DNA of 64,000 nucleotides from Magnolia sinica. Taxonomy: Eukaryota > Streptophyta > Magnoliopsida > Magnoliales > Magnoliaceae. Under the pieces are notes generated by a model, which had not been told where the DNA came from, did not search any database, and worked only from the letters and a program-made list of their open reading frames with translations. Location: positions 29,804,501 through 29,868,500 of the forward strand of contig NC_080577.1 in the NCBI RefSeq assembly GCF_029962835.1. The letters run 5' to 3'. Both the position numbers and the translations under genes were made by a program. Position 1 is the first letter of the stretch. Each line of letters starts with the position of its first letter. Of the stretch, positions 1 to 10,773 are shown piece after piece.

Positions 1-620
1 GGTGGTCGTTTAAATAAAAATTAACTAACAATTTCATCAAGATTTTTAAAATATTGTTATTATTTATTTAGAAATGCTCACATCCAACCGTCCATAAGTT
101 GTCCAACATATCATGTGTAGGACATCCACCTGGTCCAATCGGTTGGCCTCCTTATGAGGATCATCTTGTGCAAAACTCAGCACCATCCCCTCCTCAGGTG
201 GACCACACGTATAATCTATTGGATTGGGTGGATATGGCATGCAAATAACATGTTGGAAGTTATTTGTTGGTTGGATGGCAACTTGTCCAATTGGTTGGAT
301 GTGTGCACTTGTTCTTTATATTATAATGATTTTCTCACAACATTATTCTAATGTTAATGTGAAAATTATTTTAAAAATTAACTAATTAATTATAGAAATA
401 TATAATTAAATTTTTTATAATTTTATTGATTTATAATTAAACATATTTTATTACTAATGAAAGTTTTCAGAAAAACTTCAAATTTGAAAATCTTTGGTGA
501 AATTCTTGAACCGAGAAAACCAATATATAATGGCTAATGTGCCAATGATGCACGTCAATCATTCCAAAACCATTGGATTTGCCTATTATTAGTTATAGAG
601 GCATGCATTAAAACATGTTT
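1..620. other. AT-rich intergenic sequence with one copy of a duplicated segment
   Basis: I see no gene here. About 425-615 is one copy of a segment repeated at about 1270-1383 plus 2056-2150; both share the text around 'gagaaaaccaatatata' and 'accattgg'. This copy lacks the hAT-type insertion found in the other and so acts as an empty site for it. Confidence 0.6.
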
Positions 621-625
621 ATTAA

Positions 626-1203
626 TGTTGGAGAATTGTGAAAGCACAAAAAGATAAATCAAGTAAAGTACTTGCAATTGCACAACCAAGTCCAAACAAG
701 AATAATCTAAATTTTATATGGAAAAATCTTTGTGAAAAAAACTGTGACACAAAACGACTAGTATGCACTATGAAAGCAGAAATTACAAGAGATTGAATGT
801 TACCAATTTGAACAAGCTTCGAATCCACTTCACAAGTCTTATTATGCCCTTAAAACCCTTGAGAATGAATTAAAAAGCCCTCTCTATTGCCCTAATCTTG
901 ATTACACCTGATACACACACACACCCCCCCCCCCCCCCCCCAATCACAATCGAAATAATAAACAAATTCCGCACTTATACAATTCTGCGCGCATTTTCGA
1001 TAGGACCTTTGATGCCATTGACGACCCTCAATTATATTGAGTATCAACACTAAAACGTTTTAGCAACCAACATGGGATTTTTTAAATTTTTTCGATGGAA
1101 TCGAGCATCTGTCAATAGCGGCAACGTCTTCTCGATGGTATCGAGTGGTCTGTCAATGGCATCGACAAACTCCATTATTAATAAATTTAAGACATCAATA
1201 ACA
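626..1203 (-). mobile_element. Solo LTR with 5-bp target-site duplication
   Basis: The sequence begins TGTTGG and ends AATAACA on the plus strand, flanked by a perfect ATTAA duplication at 621-625 and 1204-1208. Related sequence lies on the plus strand at about 3629-4249 and from 40546. All share runs about 'spouse' phrases of the type GATGTCATTGATAG and a U5-like end resembling GTCCCAACA, which sets the orientation here as minus. No primer-binding site or coding sequence adjoins it, so it is best read as the product of LTR-LTR recombination. A poly-C tract (about 924-942) lies inside. Confidence 0.72.
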
Positions 1204-1383
1204 ATTAACATTTTTAATACACACCTCTCTCAAACATAGTTGATAATAAGCAAACCCAAAATTTAATAATTTATAATTAAATATATTTAATTATTAATAA
1301 AAGTTTTCCAAAAAACCTCAATTTTAAAAATCTCTTGTGAAATTCTTGAATTGAGAAAACCAATATATAGTGGCTAATGTGCT

Positions 1384-2055
1384 TAGAGCTGTACATGAAC
1401 CAAGTTTGCTCGGTTAACTTGCTTGACTCAACTCGAAAAAGCTTGATTCGACTCGATTTGAAATTAAGTTCGAGTCAAGTCGAGCTGGTTTTTAGAGCTT
1501 GAAAAAATTTCGAGCTGAATTCGAGATTGTTCGAGCTCGAATCAGCTTGGATCGAACCTCAACTCGAATTGAATTCAGATCGAATCAGTTTGGTGATTCA
1601 ATTATTTTGATATTGACATTGCTCACCAAGTGTTTGATGAAATAACTCAATGAAGTATTGTTTCGGGTATATACATTCTCTGCAGGAATGGCTCGTGGCG
1701 AGAAAGGTATGGATATGAAACAAATTAGTATAAAAAAAAAATTACATGATAAAATTACACTCGTATCTTGATTTTGATGCTGCTTACTGAGTGTTTGATA
1801 AAATACCTGTAAATAACTGTTACCGTTTTGCATACCGTGAGAAATTGAAAGTACACTCCATATGTTTGAGAAAATGTCACACAAGCTTGAACTTGGCTCG
1901 AACTGGCCGAGCGGCTAACCAAACCGTGTCCAGCTAGCCAGCTAGCCAGTCAGGCTTGAGGACCAAGCTGAACCGAGTTTGAGCTAGGGTCAGCTAGTGG
2001 TCGAGTCGAGTTGTGCCAAGCTCGATCGACTCGATTCAACTCGTGTACAGCTCTA
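1384..2055. mobile_element. Non-autonomous hAT-type element, copy 1
   Basis: Termini are TAGAGCTGTACATGAACC and its near inverse ending GTGTACAGCTCTA, flanked by an 8-bp duplication AATGTGCT / ATTGTGCT (1376-1383, 2056-2063; one mismatch). The interior is dense in GAGTCGAG/CTCGAACT-like words. An 8-bp duplication with short inverted termini is the hAT signature. Two longer relatives lie at 38956-40160 and 60361-61458. No transposase is visible, so it would have to move in trans. Confidence 0.75.
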
Positions 2056-2147
2056 ATTGTGCTAATAATATGCGTCAATCACTCCCCAAAAACCATTGGG
2101 TTTGCCTAATATCAATTATATTTGAGAGAAGCATGTATTAAACATGC

Positions 2148-2277
2148 TTTTGTTTCTTTTTCTTTTTTGGGTTAGGTTGTTAGTACACACCCATGTCAGT
2201 ACACACGCTCCATGTTAGCCACCCCCACTAGGGATCGATACCAAGACCTCAAGTGTTGAAACGAGGTATCTCCACTC
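2148..2277 (-). mobile_element. 5'-truncated tRNA-derived SINE
   Basis: On the minus strand this matches the 3' two thirds of the SINE at 37606-37786, including the box-B-like GGTATCGATCC, but box A is missing, so it is 5'-truncated. The flanks carry a near-identical direct repeat, CATGTATTAAACATGCT (about 2131-2147) and CATGTATTAAAAATGCT (about 2279-2295), the expected length for an L1-mobilised SINE. Confidence 0.65.
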
Positions 2278-2297
2278 CATGTATTAAAAATGCTTGT

Positions 2298-3628
2298 TAA
2301 CATGTTATAATGCATTTTATGGCGATTTCGTAATATTTGAACAATGCGACACCAGGCACCAATTTCAGTCCTTTTTTGTAACCTCTTTAAAATAATTATT
2401 TTTAGATACCTTTCGGGACCAAAAATGATTCTGTAGAGCCTCTACCATGTGATCGGAATATGGAGGCATCTCTCCACAGCACACGTGGCAGGATGATGCA
2501 TGATCGCTTATATTTCAGAAATCACACCTCTTGTTAGAAGCTGATCCACCAATTTCCTTCAATTTCCCTTAACCGAATATTTAACTGTTAATCATTTTTT
2601 TTCCCTACTTTAGACCCACCATTTGGATGGCTACGATCGTCTGCTCTATGCATTTTCAAAAAATAAATAGATGGACGGATCTGATTTATTCAACATCCTG
2701 CCACGTGTACTATGGACACGTGGCTGTACCTTATTCAAGGAAAATTCCATCATGGGTAATAATCTGTGGACCACTAAGGACCCAAACATGTGAGGTAACT
2801 TGGACCCACTTATCAAAATCACATGCTGTCTCACACCCTTTGCTTGAAAGTCTCCATTCCTTTGATTATTATTTATTAAAGCCAAATTCAGATTTTCAAA
2901 TTGCATGTGATCTGTGCCCATATCTCCTTTTCTCTTATTTATTTCATAAAGCTTGAGAAATTCAAACACCATGACATATCCAAAACCCCATCCACACAGC
3001 AACCTAGAATCTTCCATGTCTCAACCCATATTCAATTCAGGTTGACAAACAAAATACATTGGGATTGGGTTGTTAAGGTTGTTAGGGTTTGGAGGTGATG
3101 GTGGGTGTTAGAGATAGATGGGGCCTATGCTTTCTTACATGGGAACATGAATTTGGAGATTAGTGAATAAGATCTTGGTTTAGGGTCGCGTTTGGATAAG
3201 GGATCCTGAAAAACCATGATTGAGCCTAATCCTAATTTCAATGGGCCTATGCCCTCCATATGTTAGAGGGATAATTATGGGTATGTTTAGATTTTTTTTT
3301 TTTTCTCTTTTATTAAAACTTTCAAAATCACAATTATGTAGAAGAAAGCACTACTTTAGCGTGACAAATGTGATATGGGGGTCATGGGGCCCACCATAAT
3401 TTTTAGATCTTTTTTTTTTTTTCCCTTCGTTTGGCGTTGAGCTATCAATGGCAGACAGGGTGTGTTTCACATTGAGGTATTAGGTTCCAGCCCATCTTAC
3501 CTAAATGTATATAAAAAAATAAAAATCTAAGTTTATAAAAGTATAGTGCATTCAACAGGGCATTGGATACATTTGGTCCAAGACCAATGAAAAAGCATCA
3601 TGTGCGTATGCACAGACATTGAATCTAT
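2298..3628. other. Intergenic, no gene seen
   Basis: The sequence is AT-rich with T-tracts near 3290-3305 and 3410-3422. Open frames of about 110-120 codons lie opposite one another at 2627-3017 with no recognisable motif, so they are not taken as genes. Confidence 0.5.
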
Positions 3629-4249
3629 TGTCTAATGTCTAAAATTTATCTATAATAGAGTTTATCAATGTCATCGACAGAAATTTGTTTGTAACAGAGT
3701 CTGTTGATGTCATTGATAGACCATTTGATCTCATCAAGCATATGACGATGCCATCGCCAGATGATCGATCCCATCGAGAAAATTTGAAAAATACTAGTTG
3801 AGTGCCGAACAATTTAGAAGGTTGCTACTCGATGACATCGAATGATCTTCGATGTCATCAATTAGTCTTCAATGTCTGTCGATGCCATCAAAAGACCCAT
3901 CAAATGCGTGTGCAGAATTGCATAAGTGCGCGATTTGTCTCATATTTCAGTTGGGTAGTATATATACAAGGTGTAATCAAGACTATGGAGATGATTAGAG
4001 ATTTCTAAGTTATTCTAAAAGGCTCAAGGGCATAGATAAGGTTTCAAAGAAGATTCAAGGGTTGTTCGAATTATTAAGATCTACTAAATCTTTTGATATT
4101 GCTTTTGTAGTGCATTACTTGCTGTTCTGTGTCGTTATTTTTTTCCATAAGGATTTTTTCACATAAAATTTAAATTGCCTTCTTGTTGAGTTTATTTGTG
4201 CGATTAAATTTGCTTGATTTTGCTATATGTGCTTATGCGAGTCCCAACA
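3629..4249 (+). mobile_element. Solo-LTR-like sequence, same family as 626-1203
   Basis: The segment starts near TGTCTAATGTCTAAAA and ends GAGTCCCAACA, with the same internal GATGTCATTGATAGACC-like words and the same U5-like stretch as the solo LTR at 626-1203, here on the plus strand. I do not find a matching 5-bp duplication, so the ends are approximate. Confidence 0.5.
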
Positions 4250-5733
4250 AAATTCATAGTGAAAAGTTAACATTACCTGTATAAAATAATGATTTGGCTC
4301 TTTACCATAGGTTTTATGCTTGTACACATGATGCATTTTCATTAGCATTAGACTCTCATTGGTCAAAATCCCCTTCCGTTCCCTACCAAAACGGACCCTC
4401 AATGGCATTTTTGGGTGCCATTAAAAAAACAAGTTCATCTTATTTTATTTAATATTAGTTACATATTAGAGATTAAATTTTTAGTAAGGATTAAAAAATA
4501 TAACCAATAATTTATTGGACTATGACCCTCAATTCGTAACTGATATTATCTAAAACATTGATTTTAGAAGTTGGTTGGGGATTATTGAGACATGGAAAGA
4601 GAGCACATTTTGTGAAAATATATTGAATTATAGGATTTGGGTAGTTAGGGTTTTAGATATTAATGGTTAGGGTTTCACTATGAACAAGACTAAGGTGAGG
4701 CCCACAACTAAATCAATTGATTTGAATCTCCATGCAAGTGAGATATCTCAGAAGCAAGATGAATCAATCTGAACGGTCCATTTCGTGTTGATGGCCATTC
4801 AAACTAAGAAAGTTGGATCATAAAATGAATTTATGGTAACTATGGCTAGGATTGTCTGATAAAAAAATGATTTCTGAGACATTAGCAATCTAATATAGGG
4901 TCCACTAGATGGTCGGTGTAGATCGACCAACGAAAGTTATAAAATGAGTAAATGACAAACCATAGAGAAATGATCCAGGGCCCTCTGAGCAATATAAGGC
5001 TACCATGCAATGATCCAATGCATCCTTAATTTGATTTTTTTTTTTTATCTTATTGTTTCCCAACTCATGGATTGGATGGTAAGGATCGCCTAAAAAAATT
5101 GATTCTTCAAATGAAAATTAATCATGATGGATCAATTTGTTTATTGGATCGATCATGACAGTTGATATTAGAGGCGATTGATCAAATCATTAAGATTATC
5201 CTACCATTGTGATTTTTGCATGGTAACCCATGAAATGTTTTCCAGACCTAATGGACGGTCCAGATTAATCAATTGGACCTACTAAGTGTCCAGGTACAAC
5301 TAAGATCACCACAACTTACAGTGCTCTGAGACACACTGGACCATTTTGTAAAACAGAATAGTTAAGAGGAGAAAAAAAGGGACACGAGGGATCTGGTTTG
5401 ACCATATTGTGTCGGCTGGTCAAACATTATTTTCAAAATAATAAATAAATAGATGGAAAATTTTATTTGGTGGATGGAGATGTCATAAAGTAGAGGTTGG
5501 TATGGTGGACCCCACATAGGGGGTGGGTGTCCTTTTCCAGCTTTGGTACGGTGAGATGTTGCTTTTTAGAGGGCAGGTCATGTGCAAAATGGCAATTATC
5601 CTTTTAGGGTCGATGATGTTGGAAAAGTGGGCCATTTGATTGAATTGGGTCTCATGAATTAGGTGTCTCCGACTATGGAAGCCTTACCTTTTTGCCAGGG
5701 CACCCCTTAATACCCACCCTTTCTATTAATCAC

Positions 5734-5771
<38 letters not shown>

Positions 5772-6483
5772 TGGACATGTGGGCCCACTTATATGGGCTA
5801 CCTGATGAGTAGGGGATCTTAATAAAGAACATGGCACAATATGCTCAAGATCCAATCCATCCATCAGAACATCACCACAGTATTGATGCTCTAGCCCAAT
5901 AAGCAGGTTGACCCATTTGTCAGATGGGCCACAATTTACAAAATAAATGTATGGTTCTGAAAAACTTGGCAGAAGTAATCTAACCCATCTACTAATTTCC
6001 AATGTTAGGGCCTACATGCTAATTGAATTAGATTTTATTTTTGGGAAACATATACAAGGTAGGACCAACATGATGGATGGACTAGATCTTGCATGTGCGC
6101 ATTCTGGCACGTGTGGCGTGTACACAAGCTTTGCTGCACATGCCACAGTTAGCAAAGCTCTTTAATAAAGTATGATTATTATGTTTACATCACTGCAAGT
6201 TTTCGTGATTCTCCCTCTCCTACCATTGAAATTTGTGGGACATGACATCATGATAGGTTTCATGGTAGGGGTGGCGATGGGCAAGCAACCTAGCACTAGT
6301 CCCCTTATCTCTAGCTCTCTTGAAAAGGCCTGGCCTTATAAGGAAAAGAGTAAAGTGATCAACGGTTTTAAATAATCTAATCTAAGAAATTGGTTTACTT
6401 GATTAAGTTATTAGAATATGATTTGAATATGACAAGTGTCTTTAGACTACCCATGTATGGTGAATAGGGATAGGCTTGTTTAT
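4250..6483. other. Intergenic, no gene seen; CT microsatellite
   Basis: Dispersed repeat words such as 'atggacggtcca' and 'gtggaccccaca' recur, marking decayed MITE-like sequence. A (CT)n microsatellite occupies about 5735-5767. No open frame has a recognisable domain. Confidence 0.5.
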
Positions 6484-7126
6484 TGTTGATGCAGAAATTT
6501 GAACGTCATTCTCAGACCACCTGAGATCTGCAAAAGGAGATAAGAATGGAGACCCTGGCTACTCCAGGGGACCCTACGATGCAAAAGTCAGGTATACAAG
6601 ATAGGTCTAGTTGGACGTAGGGTTTTTGAGTAGAGGATTGTGCGTACCTTTCACCATTAGGAGTGGGGTGATGCAGTTGCGTAGATGGATATTCTTTATT
6701 TAGTAGGAGCGTATTGTAGTAGGATTTGGATCCCTGGCGTATCGCGCTGATCCGAAGATCTCGGACAATCGTCTACCTAGGTTCTCGGCTAGAATCTCGG
6801 ATGGATAAGTTTAGTAAGACCTGGACAATTGGATTCAGGTCGAAACTAACAGAGGAGGCCGAGGTAAGGAGTCATTCTGAGGAAAGGCTCGACCGTTCTG
6901 GGCTCCTTTGTCAAGTTGTTGTCGAGCTCATTTTGGTGCCAAGTAGATTAGCGCTCAACCAACTTGCCTTTGGAGACTGTAGTATGATTGTGGTCGATCT
7001 CCTTTCCTATTAGGATTGAGGTTGAGGTCGAGCTCTTAGCCATATTGGTCGCTGATCGGCCTCATGGCACACACGGATGTCCGACCTGACCTTATCTCAT
7101 TGGTGGGCCCATTTTTACCCACAACA
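6484..7126. mobile_element. Solo LTR with TTTAT target-site duplication
   Basis: The element begins TGTTGATGCAG and ends TTACCCACAACA, giving the TGTTG...CAACA form usual for LTRs, and is flanked by a perfect TTTAT at 6479-6483 and 7127-7131. The 643-bp interior contains 'ggggaccctacgatgc', a word style common in plant LTRs. No internal retrotransposon domain adjoins it. The family (Gypsy or Copia) cannot be told from the LTR alone. Confidence 0.72.
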
Positions 7127-7131
7127 TTTAT

Positions 7132-9600
7132 CATTGGCCAGAACGTGGGGTCTTGATTTCAAGCCCAATCTTGCCATTGGGCTAAGTTTAAGGGCTGAGG
7201 ACTGGTCCATTGCCTGCTCTAGTTTATAGATAAAATACCATTTATTATATTTAGATGACTGTGGCTTTTGGATGGCTCTTTCTCTCTCTATTGATTGAAA
7301 CTTCGCAATACCAAAGCATCATGATTGTGTTTGGATGGTTCTCTCTCCGAATATTGAAACTTCTTAATCATTTTATTTAATGGCTAAAATATGATTACTA
7401 TATTCACATGATTCCTTTTTTGGATTACTCACATGATTCTCTCTCTATTGATAGAAGCATTTACTAGGAGAAAAACAAAGAAAGAAGGCATATAATGCCA
7501 GGTCTTTTAAGAAAGATGCTCGCTTCTCTCTCATCATAAGTACATTGATCTCACTCGTGTGAGATGAGATGTGGACAATTAATCAGATGGGCCTTATATG
7601 CCCCCCATATCCATGGCTCAAAAATCAGATTTTGATAGGACTTTCCCAGACATCCGAGCATGGGGGTCTTTTGATCCCTGAACATGGATTGTTTTGTTTT
7701 TCATTATGGATTTCTAGGCTGCTGTCTGGACACTTAGGGACAATCCAGTATGTATCATTTGATCTCACCCTCCATGACAGACTCTGCAGGATGAATGGTC
7801 AGTACCTCTTCCACGTGCACCACGTGTATAATTTTGGACCACTGACAGTCTCTGAGTCTTTCTACAAGCTGTACTATTCGGTTTTGTGCATCAAAAAGTA
7901 AGGTTATCAATATGAGAAATAGATCCGCGTATGGAAACCTTTCCATTCAGCTAGTTGCATTTGGACTCTTTCGAACCCACATCATCTATCCGGACCGTCC
8001 ATCAGGTCCAGTCTACATCAACCTGTCTCAGGAATAAAAATAAAAATAAACAATACTAATCTGACGGTCCAAATCCTTAACTCCACACAAAAATGAATGC
8101 ACAAGATCATTCAAAGAAGATGGGTCTAGTGACCGACGGTTAAGATGATCATTACCATGAATTGAACCTAATGGACAGCCCAGATTGGTGACATGAATGC
8201 CAACTAGTTCAAGTGCATGGGAAGAGCCCACTAGATAATTTATCTCTATGAAATTGGCTTCCTAACAGAAGACATATGGGGTATGAGCACAGACACTATG
8301 GACCGAGTAAAAATGAAACAACAGCTGCATCATGGTTGGCGTTGTACGGTAAGCTCCATTTGTAACGTACAGCAAGAACCACCTGACCTGCAAGCCACGT
8401 CAATCGCTTGTTTGACAGTGCAGTCACTGGTCTCTTACACGTAGAAATAAGGCACGTGTGAAAGATCCAAGCCACTCTGATGCCTTGTTCACACGTGGAC
8501 AAGTGAATTTGACCCACATCACACGTCACATCTGCCACCTCAGAGAGAATCAGGTCAGCTGGGTGTCTGGAGAAACGCATCTGCATTTGGCATTCGTGCG
8601 TTCTTTTACGTTATGTCCCACTACCTAACCAAAGATGGGAGCCCAGTTTTTTTAATTTATTCATTTATTTTTATTTTTATTTTTTATACACAAATGACGT
8701 GTGCCCAGTGGCATTATCAAAGAGGAACACGTTTGCAACACAAAGATCAATCACCACCGTTCAATTTCAGGCCAACGTGATCATCATGAGGGCTACATGT
8801 TACGTAGAGTTTTAAGCCGTTGGATAGGTCCCCTTAATCCTCTTTCGTTTATTTTGTTCAAGCGTGTCAACCAGATGGTCATATCAGCCCATTTCTAGAC
8901 GTCATGGATCTGATCTTACACACCAGTGGGTCATTCTCACGTTTGAGGCCAGCCAACTTAAATAAATATCAGTAGCATGAGGTTTGCTAAATCCACATGC
9001 GTGTGGTGTCGTACACATGCACACATGCGTTGCAATGTGACACGTGTGATCTGAGATTTTCATCACATGAATTACACTGTTTAGATCTACAAATCAAGCC
9101 ATTTTACACCTCCTCAGTGGGCCACAGCATATCTAAACAAAACAAATGGAAATGTGAAATCTGTCTGACGTAGAGAGTGAAATTGTCTGCCTTTTCAGTA
9201 GAAGATTTAGAACTAATTCATACCTTGCGGAAATGTGAGATCTCAAACGTGTTTTGTGTTTTCTTATGGATCTACAAGCGCATGTAATTAGCAATCCTCT
9301 GTGACAGTATTCAAGCACAAATGTGGAGAGGAATCAGGCCGACCACCCTCGACAGAGGTCCTTGTGTTAGAACCCCTCGACAGAGGTCCTTGTGTTAGAA
9401 CCACCCTTGAATAGTAATTCTTATGTTAGATTCTCAGTATGGACTGAGGGTTTTGTGTTAAGGCACTTGAAGATTGGACGTCTAGAATTAGCAATTCCGC
9501 AAATAGAATGCCTTGGAAGTGTTATACTTCCATCTGAAGATCCATTCCTAAAACACCTGTGGCAAGCCAAATAATATGTATGGTTCTATGTATGAAAGTT
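7132..9600. other. Intergenic, no gene seen; short tandem repeat
   Basis: There is no convincing coding sequence. Around 9346-9403 a unit of about 29 bp (containing CTCGACAGAGGTCCTTGTG) is repeated twice in tandem. Several CACGTG/ACGTGT words occur between 8430 and 9050, but nothing links them to a promoter. Confidence 0.45.
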
Positions 9601-9866
9601 AACACCATCTCAAAATTACAAATGCTTTGTTGTCCATTTTCCACATATTGACAATAAAAACCATTTGGATGTGAAGCGTACCTGCATCAGTTTGGTGGCA
9701 GAGAATATATATATATACAAAAAGAAAGGTCCTCACAACCTAGAGAAGACGGCTGATATGAATGCTCCTCGGTCCTCGCTTCCTTATTTCAGCATCACGG
9801 GCCATTCCAAATTATGTAAATATCAACAAGTACTCCATAAGAAGTGAACCAGCTAAAGCGGGCATT

Positions 9867-9872
9867 TTTATT
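9867..9872 (-). terminator. Candidate poly(A) signal of the XBAT35-like gene
   Basis: The plus strand reads TTTATT, i.e. AATAAA on the minus strand, about 190 nt downstream of the stop codon at 10063-10065. That is a normal 3'-UTR distance for a plant gene. It is assigned by motif and position only. Confidence 0.4.
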
Positions 9873-10062
9873 TACAATCCTACTTGATGATCGGGAGATG
9901 ACCAGAACCAGTTTGTTTGTAGTTCATGTATTTCATTTGCGAGAATCTGAACCATAAACAGAGCTCCTCTGATACAAGATTGCCTATGAACATTACCATT
10001 TGCACCCCAGAAATTCATTCAAGTTCCTGAACAGAGTCAGATCTGTGCCTTCGGCTTCGTGA

Positions 10063-10773
10063 TCAAACAGAGAAGATCTTTATAATCTGATCAATCTTAG
10101 CACGGCAGATTGGGCAGCCCAATTTTTTGGCTTTGATGTCATTCAAACAAGACATGCAGCCGATCACGTGACCACAGGGAACACATACCACCTCTTTAGG
10201 GGCGTCCAAACATATCACACACAATGAAGAAGCATCTCCGTCTTCTATGATTTCACTTTTCACAGGTTGGACCTCAACGGCTGGCATGGATAAATCTATG
10301 GGGCTGCAGTCAATGGAAGGATAATGAATCGGGCCATTGTCTGGGCTGTTATCAGGAATTGGTGGGGCAGAAGGAATTACAGAAACTCCCTGAGGAATGT
10401 TTAGGGTGGATGTGCCAACATCCGACCCACTACTCTGGTGGTGCTGAATTGGATCGGCACTTGGCCCAGCTTCTGGTGTACCCCATCCATTATATGTACT
10501 ACTAGCTGGTGCTTCTATCAATCCACTGCTACTGCTCGCTTTTGAAGGAGGTGAAGGTCCCTGTGGTGCGCCCCAACCATTGTGGCTTGCATTGTCAGCA
10601 GAATTCCCCCAACCATTCATGTCGCTTGCTTCAGAGCCCGGGCGGGTGGGAACAATTGGCGGTCTCTCCTCCATAGCCAACTGAATAGAGGCACTGATGG
10701 CCATAGCTAACTGCAGATCTTCAGGATTAGTAGTCGGTGCAGGTCCTGGATTTCCAGCAGCGGGAGGAATGAC
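10063..10773 (-). CDS. XBAT35: XBAT35-like exon 9 (UIM-like motif and RING)
   Basis: 236 codons plus stop after acceptor CTCTTTACAG. It begins [10 protein letters not shown], then the UIM-like helix, a long Ser/Pro/Gly linker with repeated NGWG motifs (NGWGNS, NGWGAP, NGWGTP), the family motif [15 protein letters not shown], and the C-terminal RING (CVIC...CGH...CPIC). The frame stays open upstream to 10794, but the acceptor fixes the exon start at 10773. Confidence 0.9.
   Translation of the reverse strand, partial: VIPPAAGNPGPAPTTNPEDLQLAMAISASIQLAMEERPPIVPTRPGSEASDMNGWGNSADNASHNGWGAPQGPSPPSKASSSSGLIEAPASSTYNGWGTPEAGPSADPIQHHQSSGSDVGTSTLNIPQGVSVIPSAPPIPDNSPDNGPIHYPSIDCSPIDLSMPAVEVQPVKSEIIEDGDASSLCVICLDAPKEVVCVPCGHVIGCMSCLNDIKAKKLGCPICRAKIDQIIKIFSV

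Noticed and set aside
2627-3017. Opposed open frames of 109 and 123 codons
   Set aside because: They are antisense to each other, without motifs and in repeat-like sequence.
5730-6002. Minus-strand frame ending in repeated Arg-Glu
   Set aside because: The repeats are the translation of a (CT)n microsatellite.
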